NCBI GenBank assembly: GCA_032622095.1
Contig: CP136064.1
Location: 246,855,827-246,919,826, forward strand
Length of the DNA stretch: 64,000 nucleotides
Origin: Siphonodentalium dalli
Lineage: Eukaryota > Mollusca > Scaphopoda > Gadilida > Siphonodentaliidae
Direction of reading: 5' to 3'
The stretch's first letter is position 1. The number at the start of each line of letters is the position of its first letter. Under the pieces are notes generated by a model. The model saw only the letters and a list, made by a program, of their open reading frames with translations, did no database searches and had not been told where the DNA came from. Positions 26,101 through 41,100 of the stretch are shown here, one piece after another. Made by a program: the position numbers and the translations under genes.

Positions 26101-29100
26101 AACATTAATACTCAACTTTCTAACTCAATGTTATTTTCTTCTCTTGAATTTCTACTTCACTCCAAACAGTATTGAACACGGCCAATTTTAGAAATCATAA
26201 TTTCTGACATGTGAATAAATTATTAATCCCAATTATCATGATTATTATTTATGCTTAAAAGCATTAATCAAATTTGTAGTTAAACAGCATTCGTAACTAC
26301 ATGCTGATGAAGGTCGGTAAGTTTCAGTTTCTGGTGGAGTGACTATTTTAAATTTCTCTTTCTAAGAAAAATTGCAAAACATGGAATTGAGTATGCACCA
26401 TCTGAAAAAAGAACTACTCATAAAAAGCTCCCATTTTGCTTATATTTCACCCATATTTAAAGCTTCAGATATTGAACAGATTGGTACCATGAAGCACACA
26501 ATAAGCATAGAAAAGTTTTTCACCCAAATTGGCAACAAGATCAGGCAGAAGTTCAGTTCTCATTGTTTTAACCCTTTCAGTGCCAAGTCCGATTTTTGTA
26601 TCAACCCATATTTCCTTGATCATTTTTCACAAATTTATTGATTATAATAATGTGATACATTGATGGTAAGAGCTCTTAGTGCTCTTTCCATCAATGTACC
26701 ACATTATTATAATCAATAAATTTGAAAAATGATCAAGGAAATATGGGTTGATACAAAAATCGGACTTTGCACTGAAAGGGTGACAACAAGAATCAGCTGA
26801 CGGAGGGTGTCACCCCCATCCTTTTTGGTATGCGGGATTCAGGCCATTTTCGGACAGTATTCAGGATTCATACCCCCGTCTTTATTGGTATTCAGGATTC
26901 AAACAAAATTCTAGCACATGACTTTGATGGTGAAATTTGTGGTATTTGATGGCTAGAATTGGCCTTTTTTTAGCCCTTTTTATCCTTTTTCGGGTCTCGT
27001 TCTGTTAACTGGGCGATAGTTTGCCTTTTAGAGGCATTCACAGATTAACCGTGTCGCACCCGTTCAGTACTGTGCCAGAAAATAGAGTAATATTATATAT
27101 GTGGAGCTATCAGGACTTTTTATCTTAACCTTTCATGACGGGAACTTCCTGAATTTTTTGCGAAAAACCTGTGCCAATGCATTCTCATATATATATGCGA
27201 GTCGACTATACGTTGCCTCGCATTTATAAGAGAATGACTGGCCTAACAAATTTTATATTATTTGTTTTTAATAATTTTTAAAGAATATAGGAAAAATGAA
27301 AAAAATGATATAAAAATGTTAAAGAATGTAAGAATTAATGATAAATTTTTTTATAAAAAAACTGTTAAAGAATGTAAGAAAAAATAATAAAAGTGATAAA
27401 AATTGTTAAAGAATGTAAGAAAAATTTATAAAAAATGATAAAAAATTATTAGGCCAATGCATTCTCTTATATATGCAAGACGACCTATGGTCAACTCGCA
27501 TATATAAGAGAATGCATTGGCACAGGGTTTTTAATGTTGAGTCAGCGCAGCTCCCATCATTTAAGGGTTAATGTGGTACATTTGTGTCAGATTAATATTG
27601 AGAAATGTGACAAAAAGGTGAGAAAATAGATGGCATTTAAGTCTGGAATCTATATTTTCTTAACTGGTATTCAGTATTCAGGGGGGGGGGGGGGGTGACA
27701 CCCTCGCTGAGTCAAGACAAAAGCCTGAAAGAAGCATATCAAGCATTCCTACCCAATAATGATAGATCTCAGATAAACTGCTATGGACCAATGAAGGGAG
27801 ACCAAGCCCTGAGTTTAGTGTTCCTGTCATTCGCAGAATGAGGTCCTCAGAGGGTGAATATAATGATGCTATCCGCATAGCTGGATAGCATCACTAAATT
27901 CACCCTCTTGTAAATTAATAAGGTTTATTCATTTTTGATTGTGATTTGGTTGATGATAAAAACTAGTCATCTAAAATTCTATTCAGAGACAACGATGAGT
28001 TGCTTCATTATCTTCTGAATAAATGTCTCAGTGATCGTTTACATACAAAAATGTTATAACAATTTTGACAACTAATTTTATACATAGAAACAGGACTGTT
28101 AAGATAAGAACAATCAACTAAGCAACTTACAGTCGTCTATGTATCAAGTGGCTTGTTTGCCATATGAATTATCACAGTCTAAATTTATATAAACATGGCT
28201 GTTTAATGTTTTGTGTTTGGATCTTAGATCTTCAATCTTAAAGGGACCCAAGGCACTTGCAAAGGATTAAATGCGCTACAAATATAAAAGTCTGTAAAAA
28301 CATCATCACGAAGAAAAACATAGAGAAATAGATAAACTTTGTTCTTAAATTGATCATTCTCCAATAAAATAAGTTCATGTGCTGAAACCATTGTTATGTA
28401 AACAAAACTGTTTTGACAACAAATTATTTTAGAATACTTTTCACCTTTTCCAATATTTACCATTAAGTTTTGATTAAACTTTGGTATCTTATTGAACTAA
28501 CTGTATTTTTTTCAGTAATTCCACTGTAACAGTAATGTTTACATAACAAAGTTTTTAAAATACGACGTCTCATCGCATTTTAGTTATAAATAATGAAAAT
28601 AAAAACAATTTCTACATGTTTTTCCATGTTCTTCTTAGCGACAATGGTTTACAAACTTTTATGATTATTCAAATTTAACCTCAGCGAGTGCTTTATGTCC
28701 CTTTAAAACAAGAGTTTTTGAGTGCTGCTTGAGAATTCTCCAAGAGATGATAAACCTCACCCAGTGTAGGATGGGAGACATTCAGGAAATCAAACCTGAT
28801 TATAGTGTGCATGTCATTTGCAGAACGAGGTCCCCAGAGGGTGAATTTAGTGATGCTATCCCGCATAGCGGGCTAGTCTTTCAGCTTCATTGTCATATGG
28901 TGGGTACAAGCCTGAGTTTAGTGTGCCTGTCATTTGCAGAATGAGGTCCCCAGAGGGTGAATTTAGTGATGCTATCCCACATGGTGGGCTAGCATCATTA
29001 AATTCACCCTCTGGGGACCTCATTCTGCTTAGGCTTCGTCTTCTCTGGAAAGTTTCTTTCTTATCAAATTTCTATAGAAACTTATTTACATAGATTCTAT

Positions 29101-32100
29101 TTTTTTTTTTAGTTTAGTTTCTCTATATCCCCAAATTGGCAGACGACACATTGCATAATCGAGGTTCCCAATTGGTGTACATCACAATATTCACCATTTG
29201 GGAACTCAATCTGAGTCTATGTCTCCCATTGCAGATGAGGGCATGCAGAATGAGGTCCCCAGAGGGTGAATTTAAATTCGGTGATGCTATGCAGGATAGT
29301 GTCACTAAATTCACCCTCTGGGGACCTCATTCTGCAAATGACAGGCACACTGAACTCATGCTTGTAGGAAATGTGAATTTACAAGTGACCCCAGCTCAAT
29401 ACTATGAACCAGTTTACACTTGTACAAGCTACAATTGTAATAATCAGGGGTTCTCTGGATTCACTTTTAGAATTTTAACCACCCTAATTTTTTACAAATG
29501 CAGTGCATAAAAGTGTAAATCTGTTTATCTAAATTTATAGTACTGATCCTGTGTGATTGTGAGCAGTGCATAAACTTGTGATAACCATCCAAATGGACTC
29601 GGGTTGAATGAAAAAAACATAAATAGAGAGGTTTCACGAAATCATGATTTAAGTTAACGGTTAGAACTATGTTGGGCTCCCGGCATTTTCTGTTCACAAA
29701 CATACTCAGTCATAAGGAAGGTATAATAATGCCGCCATAGAATCTGAATTTGATAAAGTTTGCCTCTCAATTCTTTTGAGAGGCAATACTTTTGAATATT
29801 ACAGTTAAGAATATTCTTTTGAAGATATATATTACAGTTAAGAAAATCAAATGTGATTTTTTTTTATTTTCCTTTATTTAAAAAAAGTATTCATTAAAGG
29901 GGAACGGTACACTAAATCTGGCCATTTATGGGACCATCTCCTATTATAACCAACAGAATATATGCAACAAATGAATTAATTTGAGCCATGGATAATGTAC
30001 AAAATACATTAATGTGCTCTATGAATGAAGCAAACACCATGGTAATTATAACGAAAATGGGTTAATGACTCAAGTCATAAACTCATAGTAGCCCTAATTG
30101 TCCAATCAAAGTGACTAACGTAACACAATGTGACGTAATTTGGGGGAAAAACCTGCATGCTTCCAAGAAATGACATTTCGACGAGACAACGATAGACGCA
30201 GTATGACTCTGAGAGTTTGTTTTACACAGACTGCAATGCCTTCCTCATTTTTGAGAAGTTGTAAATGTCTCATGGGCCCAACATGTTTGTAACTGCTAAC
30301 TGTAACTGTGCTTTTGCTAAACCTCTCTAACACATTTTTCTGTGGTAACCATTGTCATATATTTTTTTAATACAGTGCATTCATTTAAAGATGAATAGGA
30401 ATAAGCTTCATATTCTTTGATTAACAATTTCATGACGGGAGCTGTGCTGGTACAGCATTAAAGATCATGTGCCAGTGCATTATCTTATATATGCGAGTCT
30501 CCCATAGGGGGCCTCACATTTTTAAGAGAATGCACTGGCTTACAAGGTCAAGGTAAATATTGCTAGACCAATGTATTCTCTTATATATGCAAGGCTCCCT
30601 GTGGGAGACTCTCATATATAAGAGAATGCATTGGCACAGGGTTTTCGCAAAATGTCAGGAAGCTCCAGTTATGGAAGGGTTTATACGGTAATCTAAGATG
30701 ATGACAAAATGATCTGTCTACTAAGACTTTAATTTCAAGATGAAATTTGCATGGTTTTAATTTACAAATCCATGACTGTGAAGTCAGACATAAAGAATTG
30801 TACGTTTTTAACAAAGGTGAATTAACACATGGCGTACTGTAAAACGTTTTTAAATATTGAGAAAAAACATACACTGAATCTCATATGACAAAAGTCCTGA
30901 TTTTCACATAGAATATGAAGAAATATAATGAAAAATAGTAGTATTTTGGGTATTAGATGTGTAGACACTCGACATAAATCCACAGTGCTGCGGCGCAATC
31001 GCTGCATCCACCACCCACAGTATTCTCCCTTGTTTCTCACAAAATCAATGCTGAATTAAAAATTAAAGGTGCACTCAGGATTCTAGACCACCAATTACAA
31101 CAACAACATATTTTTTCTATAAAATATATCTGATATCACTTGTAGCTTTGTCTCACTAAACTTTTCTGCAGAAACGCAAATAAGCGACATATCAATAAGC
31201 TTATAAATATCAAACAATGTATTTTTTTATTGCAGAATTAATGCGATAAGTTTTAAATGCCTCTCCAAACAAACGGTAAAATAATTTATAATATGGTTGC
31301 CTATAATATAACGGAAAATTACCGAAACCTAGATCATTGTATGTATCTCTTAGAAATCACAGTAAAATACAATTTAGTTATTTTCACTGTAGGTTTCGTA
31401 ATTTCAGTGTAGCTTGCCAGCGTTTTTTTTTCAGTTGTTTCTTTCCGAGTTTTGTTCAATCTGTTGTACTATTAAAAGTGAAAATGAAGTAAAATTTAGC
31501 AACTTTGAGCATTAATAAGTCGCATATAATAAAAAGAATACCTAAAGTTTTTGTTTGAATACTTGAAACATCTCATTCGTGTCTGGAAAAAATATTGACT
31601 ATTCAACTCCCGGCTTGCAGCCGTTTGTGAAAATTCTATATTCCAGACACTCACAAGACATTTCGGTATATAAACAAAAAATGTCGGTTTTCTCTGTCTA
31701 TTTCTAACAAACTATTTTCACAATTTCTCTTCTATATTCTTGATTCAAACAAATATATTTAAAAAAATTATATGTTTCGTGTAAATACTGAATCCTGAAT
31801 ACATCTTCAATGTTTGATAAACCCTGTGTACTCATCTACGATGTAGGAAGATAATATTGAGAAACCTTGACATGTTATGCAGATAATTTGAAGTTTATCC
31901 TGAAAGTTTGTTTTTTTTAACTTTCCAATAACAATGCTATGTAGGAAAGAGATAAGAAGAAACTAACATTTATTTAAACTAAAATTACATAAAGATAAGT
32001 TAATATTCAGAAAAACAATTAAGATATTATGTAAATGAATTAAATAATATGATAAATAGCTGTTTTATAAAAATAATTTCCTTGATAAAGTTTCTCAAAC

Positions 32101-35100
32101 TATCTGCAATGAAGGTCAAACAGCATTTAAGCCTTCTATGTATGGATGTGAATTTATTGGAAAGTGAATAAATAATATTTTTAGAATTAGGAAAATTATT
32201 AGAATTTGGCTGGGTTGTTTTTTTTAGGTTTAAAAAAAAAAAAAAAAACTATTAGCAATACATTTAAAGAAGGAAGGATCATTATTCGTACTTTATTATC
32301 AGGGAGAATATCATGGGTGGAGATATTATATGCTATATCGGTGATGTGGAGATGTAAATATTAGTCGACAACAATGACACAATGCGAGAAAATCTAGCTA
32401 CGCCGCATAATACCTCCTGGTCCACGCCTATTACTCTTTCGGGCTCCTGAGTACTACGTGGTGCAGTCTCAGGTAGTGGGATTAATTTGTTCAACTGAAA
32501 AGTACAAGTTAAACATGATAATTTGTCTGGAAAGCCCCAAACACTGACTTTTTGTTTTTCATGACAAAAAAAACTTCAAAAACACTGTGAATTTGAAGTA
32601 ATTTTCGAAGAGATAAACCCATGTATATTTATTGTCATGAGATTACGCCATTGGTTCTATAATTTACTAAAGTCAGTTTGCCTAATTGATAGAAGAACCT
32701 GCTACCCAGATGAGTAGTGGTCACAGATTTATTGCTAATTTGTTTTAAGTAAAAGGGAAGCTGAAATGAAGGTACTATTTTTCCATAAATTTCTAAAAAG
32801 GCCTAAAAAAAGACCTGTGTTTCTGCTAAACCCGACCGACCCTGTTTCAAACACCCTAGTCTATACATATCACTAAGATCTGTAAATTGTAACGGCATTT
32901 GTTTTGCACACTTAAAAAGTTTGACCTGCCTATCGACCCTAATTTTGTTCAGTCCGTTAGCAGAAACACAGGACTTTTTTGTATTGGCCTAAGACAAGTG
33001 CATTGTATGTGGTGAAAGTATTGTCTAAACTTAAAGCCGCATATAGTGTTGCTATGAATTAATTGCTGATGAACATATGGTAAAGAATTCCCCGATGAAA
33101 GTCACTGCATATGGCCAATATAAATAAATTGCCTGATTTACATTAAACTTTTTCAGAAAATGGGGTCATGTACAGTAATGCTCTTAAGTAATCGACTCCT
33201 TAAACACAGCAGAATTATGGGTAACTTTTCAGGATTTAGTCGGAAATATGGCTTGTTGCCATTCATCGGAAAGCTCTCGGGGAGAGCTTTCCGATGAATG
33301 GCAACAAGCCATATTTCCTACTAAATCCTGAAAAGTTACCCATAATTTTGCTGTGTTTAAGGAGTCGATTACTTAGGGCATTACTGTACAGTTCTAGATA
33401 TTGAAGCAGTATCCTATCTTATACAATACAATTTTTTAGATTGTTCAATTTGATCAAGATGGACTTATTAATGGGTCATTGAAATGTAATTTAACGGTTA
33501 CGGCATGAGAAAAAAGTTTACATAAAAGATATCCATATAAAACAAAATTGAGGAGAGAACTAAACATAGGTTCGGGAGGAGATGTAAATCAAGGAATTTT
33601 GTTATATTCGCATATAATTCATATATAACAATGATGCAGTATTCTGTCAAATTAGTAGAAACTTTTTATAAAATAATAACCTTGGGTATTATTAACCCTT
33701 TCATGACTGGAGCTTCCTGAAATTTTGCGAAAACCCTGTGCCAATGCATTCTCTTCTATATGTGAGTCTCCCATAGGGAGGCTCGCATATATAAGAGAAT
33801 GCATTTGGCCTAACAATATTTACCTTGACCGTGTAAGCCAATACATTCTCTTATATATACGATGCTCCCAATAGGAGACTTGCATATATAAGAGAATGCA
33901 CAGGCACAGGATCTTTAATGCTGCACCAATGCGGCTCCCGTCATGAAAGGGTTAATTCCTATTCCCATCTGAATGCACCAGAAAAGTGTTTCGCATTACT
34001 TTCTCAAATACAAACACGTCGTACACAAAGCACTTGTCAAAACGCAGATGTGGCATTATACGCGCAACAAAAACTAACGCTGCTGGCAGATCTAATCATT
34101 CCACATGTACGAAGACAACTTACGCATACACGAATGATCATATGACCTTTTATCCATACAGACAATAACCCAGACAGAACGAATATAACAGTCAATTAAT
34201 CTATGCGTATGGTGCATTGAGTAACAGAACACATAAAACATGTGCTTCTAGCCTATGAAGCGTATTACTGCACACAAGTCAAATATAAATTGTCATGAAA
34301 ATGATTAAAAATGGAAATCAATTGCAAATCTAATTATTTATCTACTGGAATGGTGGAAGCAAAATATAGCGAGAATCTAGAACTAATGATCTAACGAAAA
34401 GAAAAAGAAATGTTTTACAACAGGTTATAAAGCAAAATCAATGATCGAAGCAAATTTTCAAGTTAATGAACTTTGCAATATGAGACTAGAAATGGCATTT
34501 ATTACACTTCTATGCCCGATTTCCATTGAAAACACCCTTAGTTAAAAATGATAATGTCACTAGTGAATTATGTCATTTCTCGTGACATCATTGATGCTAT
34601 GTCGCATACTGATCTAGACTGAATTTTCGAAGGTTGATCTTTCTCCACATCGGGACTTTCATGCATTAATTCTGGGGGTTTTAATCATATTTGGGGAACT
34701 AAATTGATGCAGAAGTGTAATAAATAGAGTAATCAATTAGTTCCGAGAATTATGTTAAATAGTTCACTCGATGTGAGAGACGTTTAGGTAAGAAACTTGT
34801 GCACGTTAGTGCACTTGTTTCTTACCGATGTCTCTCGCCTCTTGTGAATTATTTAACGTCATTCTCAGAACCAATTGATTACTCTCTATATAATTTAACT
34901 TATTTGCGAATGGAGATATTATTCATTCATAGAAGCAGATAGGCTGTTAAATTTGAGATAACTTATCATATTAACACAGCATAAATGACAATGCTAAACA
35001 ATGTTAATTTCTGAATCTAAAGATATTAGCATTGGCTGAATTTGGTAGCCATGGCTACGCAGGGCTCACCTGTACTTGCTGGAATCCTCTTTCGACCCGG

Positions 35101-38100
35101 ACGTACATAGTTTCCTCATCTTTGAGGAATACAATTGTGCCGGTCGGCATATTTCTAGCTACGTCCATTAGAAGCTGCATGTTCTCAAGGACAACTGCAC
35201 CCTAAAGATGAAAACAGTTTGAAATTACTTGCAACATGTTTTTTTTTATTTTTCATTATTATTTATCTGCAAGGCTGCAGATAGTGCCTCTGTCATTTGC
35301 AGAATGAGGTCCCAGAGGGTGAATGTAGTGATGCTATCCCGCACAGTGGGCTATCATCACCAAATTCATCCTCTGGGGACCTCATTCTGCTTAGGCCTCA
35401 TCTTCTGGAAAGTATCTATATCTATTAAATTAACATTGTTTTTAGTTACTTTTTCCCTTCTCGGAAGTTTCTATATCTCCTAATTTACAGAAGATAAAAA
35501 GCATAATCAAGGTGACTAATGGGTGACCATCACCAACTTCAACTGGGGTACTTCAATCTGAACCTAGGTCTATATATAGCTCTCACAGTAGTTGAAGTCT
35601 CAGCAGAATGAGGTTCCCAGAAGATGAATTCGCAGAGGGTGAATTTAGTAGTGACGATACCCTGCACAGTGGGCTGGCATTACTAAATTCATCCTCTAGG
35701 AACTCATTCTGCTAAGGCCTCATCTTCTCTGGAAAGTATCTTTCATATCAAATTAAAAAAAAAAATTTAGTTTCTTTAGAAAGTTTCTTTTTCCTTCTCA
35801 GTTTAGTTTCACTATATCGCCAATTTGGCAGATGATATAATGCATAATCGAGGTGCACAATAGGTGCACATCACCATCTTCAACTTAAATCTAGGTTTCC
35901 CATAGCAGATGAGACCATGCAGAATGAGGTCCCAAGAGGGTGAATTTGGTGATGCTAGACTACTATGAGGGGTAGTGTCACTAAAACCACCCTCTGGGGA
36001 CCTTATATCTCCAGAATGGAATGTCTGGAATGCATGTTTGTAGGCAGATGAAAATTCTATTACAGTATTAGTATTAATGGATGATACTCACTCCACCGTT
36101 AACATTCTCGAATCCAGGTGGTCCAGGAGGTCCGGGTGGACCTGGTGGACCTGGGATCGGTCTTCCACCTCCGCCTCCTGATTCACCTGCTGATCCAGGC
36201 CGACCAGGAAGTCCATCTCTACCATCATTACCCTGAGGAAAAACAATGGAGCATCTCAATTAATGGAGCATCAGACTTCTTGAACAAGCCATATACACCT
36301 GTATATACAGTCGCCGAGTCACTATATCACCACGAAAACGAGCCGAGTCGCGATACATGAATCGGTACAAACACATTGTGTATGTAACACATTTATCTAC
36401 TATTCATGTGATAGAATCCACCACACAAATTACATTTTAAGAGTTTTATTTAAAGCCAAAGGTTACCTTTCTTGAGTAAATTCTCCCAACTTGCAAATGT
36501 ATCTGTGCCACATGATTAGCTCGATTTGCTAAATTTTCCCAACCTACTTGCAATTGAATGTGCATAATTCTAACGGAAATTTAATTTGATGAACAAAATC
36601 TCTTACACCTGCATTTTTGTATATACATCAGATAACGAGAGGCCGATCACGATCGGCAGATGTTTAACCCATACCTTGGCGATAGCGATTAGCTATTTTT
36701 ATAAATTTTATAAATCCTTACATCAACCTTTTCATGAGTGCTAAAGTTTCAACAATTCACACTTAATATAGTGATCATGTGAAAAATATTTAGTTATCAC
36801 ATTGTGTCAACAGGATTGGCGGAGGGTGTTAATATTTTTAAGCAAATAAACCAAATGACCCTCACTATGCAGGTTAGGGGTGTGTTCTTGTCAACTATGC
36901 CAAGAACTACATGTATAAACATAATCAATGGAAATATTTGAGTTATCAAATCGGATAGAATAGGGTTAATCTTACCCAAACTAATGAACTGATAAACACA
37001 AAATAGTCTATACAAAGCATGTCATTGGATTTAGAAACCCATACAATAAGTCAGTCTCAAGAATACCAGCACCATTAATATTACCCTGGAGCCCAAATGC
37101 AATGGAGGGAATTTCAAAATAAGACATTTCCTCTAATGATGAATATATAATTGGTGATTTATTGAAACCCTTACTGAACCTGGATCAAAGTGAAATGGAT
37201 AATATTATATCTGTCTATCGTATAATATGTGTCTATGGAATGGTTTAATTTTAATCCCAAATCCATGCAAATCAAAAGTGGATCACCATCAACCTGGACA
37301 TAATATAGGAGAATGATCAAATGAAAAGCATCAAAACCATATGATGTGTGGAGAGGGTTAATCATTTGCAATGACATCATATCATGGAACTGGGAATGTG
37401 TGGATTAATTTTTGTCTAAGATAAGACAACAGTGTATGTAGACAACAATGTCTGTAAAACATCCCTACAAAGTAACAATGGACTATTCCAATTTAATATT
37501 TTAGAATAGGTGTCCTATAGTGTTTACATAAACTTTAGTAATGAACCTGTTTCAGTAAAGGGGTTAACTTAATATTGCACAGAAAACAGAACTCCACCAG
37601 ATAGCCATCAATCAATTTGACATTAATATGATAACAAATCCTGCCAGCCAAGAGTACCACTATCAGGCTTTATAGCATGTCCCTATTGATAATTAACTCA
37701 TTTCAACTACACACATCGTCTGATAGATATGTTCTCTTAAAATTCCCAGCAGTAATTACTTGAATTATAAAGGGTCATAACTCTGTTAAAATATATTCGA
37801 ACTCTATCTGTACTTTGGGCTGAGAAATTCATATACAAAATTTAGTTCTGATCAGATAGAAAATGTTCGAGTTATCGCACCATGTGTAAAGTGTCTACGG
37901 ACAGACAGACAGACGACGGACGGACTGACTAACGACGAGTGGTCAATCCGGACGTCGACACTATGTTTACCATATTATGGTATGGGTAAACATAACAACT
38001 ACTTTGTTATAGTTTGCAAGAATATACGATGTTCATTGGAATGTTTTGCACATAATTGCATGTGACGGCAGTTCATTCATTGATTTTGAACCAGTCAAGG

Positions 38101-41100
38101 ACGTCATGAGCACCTTCTATCTAACTGCAGTTCTAATACAGATGTTTTAATCGCCAATTTTATCAGGGAATTTCATAGGAAATAGTAGATTTATACAGAA
38201 TATGTAGCTAGTATCGTCGCTTAAGCTGTTTATGACCGTGAGGGGGATTTGAGCATCTATTGGGCGAGGCTCTGCGGAGTCCAATAGATGCCAAATCCCC
38301 CAAGCGGACATAAACAGTTTAAGCGACAATATTAGCCACATATTTTATTTATCCATTGCACAAAACTTGCCTTTTGTGAAGTAAATCTGACATTTTCCTC
38401 AGTTTTACATTCGTTACTTCGACGACGCCCCCTTACATTTATTAGGTCAAGCAAATTAATTAGCATTCATGACGTGAAAAAACCGGAGTGCAGCTTAGAG
38501 CGAAATAGTTTTTTTGTTATAGGTATTCTAAGCTGGCCTTGTACTAATGGTTTATAGATGTTTAGGGATCGAAAACACATATTTGTTAAAACATTTTGTA
38601 TCAATTGCGGTGATTTATGGATGATAAAAACATCCCAAAATCACAATGACATCATTTAGGTCGGTTGACGTCCCTAGTAACCTGCGCAATTTGCATATGC
38701 AATTACGTCATGAAAGTAGTACTAACCTAATAAAGTTACGTTGACCTAATAAAGCTACATTGACTTTATAAACAAAATGTATATTAGGCAGGCTTTATGT
38801 AGGCAATAGAGGTAGTGAGCGGTGGATATATAGCCATATGATGTGTCGCAAACCAGGAACATACTAGTCCAGAAAATTGTGAGGACACGCGGCTAGGCCC
38901 TTTAAAAAAAAATTTAGTGGTCCGTGATAATAAATTTCTACATGATTACATTCAAAACGCAAATTTGGATATTATTGTGATAGTTCGGAATCAAGATTAA
39001 TGAAGGTCATGCACCCATCAAGTGATTAACGAATTTGCTCTTACTTACCATCAGTGATCTAACTAGAACAGGATCATAAGAGTTTACTAACCAAATTAAT
39101 GACTTTAACCCTATCTTCACTAACTACTCATTACTCATTGTTCAATAGTTGTCCTTTAGGAAATGTTCAGATAATAAGTTCAACAAACGACCATAGGAGT
39201 TTGTTGAACTTTATTATTTGATCACTTCCCTTTAAATAGGACTCCTTCTGCATTTTTATCTGTCGTCTGCTTATTTTTCCTGAACATCCCTCCAGATGAA
39301 TAATAGACCGATCCAAGGTGTACTTTTATTACTGAATGGGAGAATCCATTTTGTTTAGAAATGGGTAATATCTGTAACATCATGAGAGTTTCATAAGGAG
39401 GATATAAAGGTAATGATCACTTACTCTTGGTCCCATTGGACCTCTTGCTCCTTGAGATCCTCTCGGTCCTGGAAGTCCGTTCTGTGTGATACCGCCGTTT
39501 TCTCTGGTAGATGTTCCAGGATATCCGGGTGGACCAGCATTGCCGGGTTCACCTTTAGAACCCTGAAAATTTAAAGGAATTTCTATCAATATCTGATATC
39601 TACATAGTATGTGTGTTTCACATTCTGACTGGTCAAATTCTGATTAAATTATCAGTTTCATATCCCAATAAAGCACACTATGAAACAAACCGGTATTATG
39701 AGCCCAAAATGTATCAACACTTCATATGTAGAAGTTAAGTTAATATGTTTTTAATATTAATATTTTTGCTTAGTTTTATGAAATGGTACATTATACATAC
39801 ATTGTTGTTGATCTGAAATTTGTCCTACACTTTTCAGTCATAAACCAATACAGAAAATAGTTAGTTCTGTTGAAACAGATGTTATCATCTGAAAATGACC
39901 TTAAGTACAGACAGTAAATGTGAAAAGTTTTGTAGAACACATACCCGATGGCCTCCTCTTCCGTGTCTACCATCTTCACCTGTAGCGGGAAAAAAAAAAG
40001 AAAAGAAAAAAGATGAAATCAGCACAAGACGAAACTCATAACTAGTTTCAGTTAAAGCTCAAAGAGCTTTATATTGCAGTGTTATTGTAAACAACTGGCA
40101 TTAAAGGACCACTTAATTTTTGAACCCTATATTATATACCATTTGAAAGAGGAAGATCCAAAAAATTGTATTATCAACTTATTCGGTGTAATAAACTGTG
40201 AACATGTTGTTTTTGTTGAGATATCGACTTGTGTTTCAATATTTTCAATGGACGGGGACTAACTATATCTTAAGATATAGAGTTATTCCCATTCCATTGA
40301 AAATACATTTTTAGTTTAAATTCTGTTGCATTCTGGGAGCCATAATGGGGGAAATCTTTCTATGATTTCAACCTTTTTCTATTTCTCTGGGGGGAACTTC
40401 TGAGACACAGATGTTTCAAATGGTGATGAAATATATAGAGAGTAATCAATTGGTTCCAAGAATTATGTTAAATAATTCACGAGAGGTGAGAAACGCGTTA
40501 GCGCACGAGTTTCTTAATCAAATGTCTCTCATCTCGAGTGAATTATTGAACTTAATTCTCGGACTAATTGATTACTCTATTTATTACACTTGTACATCAA
40601 TTTGGTTCGCCAAATATGATTAAAAACACACAGAATTAATGCATGAATATCCTGATGTGGAGAAAGATCAATCATAAAAAATTCAGTCTAGATCAGTAAG
40701 CGACTTAACGTCAATGACGTCACAGGAAATGACGTAATTCACTAGTGACATTACCATTTTCAATTAACAGCGTTTTCAATGGAAATCGCGCATAGGAGTG
40801 TAATAAAGTATTGTAATCATATTTTACGGCATAGTTTGTTGTTAAAACCATATATCAAGGCACTATAAAAATAATAATTGGTGACTCGAAAATTAAATGT
40901 GCCTGTAAATGAGGCGACGTGCTATTTTTGTAATTTTCAGTGCTAGGCCACTGGTTTTACAATACCAGATATTTTGAGCAATTCAATACCATAGCTGAAG
41001 AATGGATTGAAACAATAACCCTTTCTTTACTAAATACCCATTGACGAGTATGTACGTAGTGTTTTCTTAGGAAATGTTCAGATAATAAGTTCAACAAACG

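Noticed and set aside
27679..27696. G-run as a quadruplex or telomeric signal
   Set aside because: It is a plain homopolymer next to repeat fragments. Similar C-runs occur at 9861 and 51053.
36118..36360. Plus-strand frame across the collagen exon at 36.1 kb
   Set aside because: It is the antisense shadow of exon 14, which has clear Gly-X-Y sequence and splice sites on the minus strand.
40710..40720. TGACGTCA as a cAMP-response element
   Set aside because: It is inside a repeat copy, the other copy lacks it, and no promoter is nearby.
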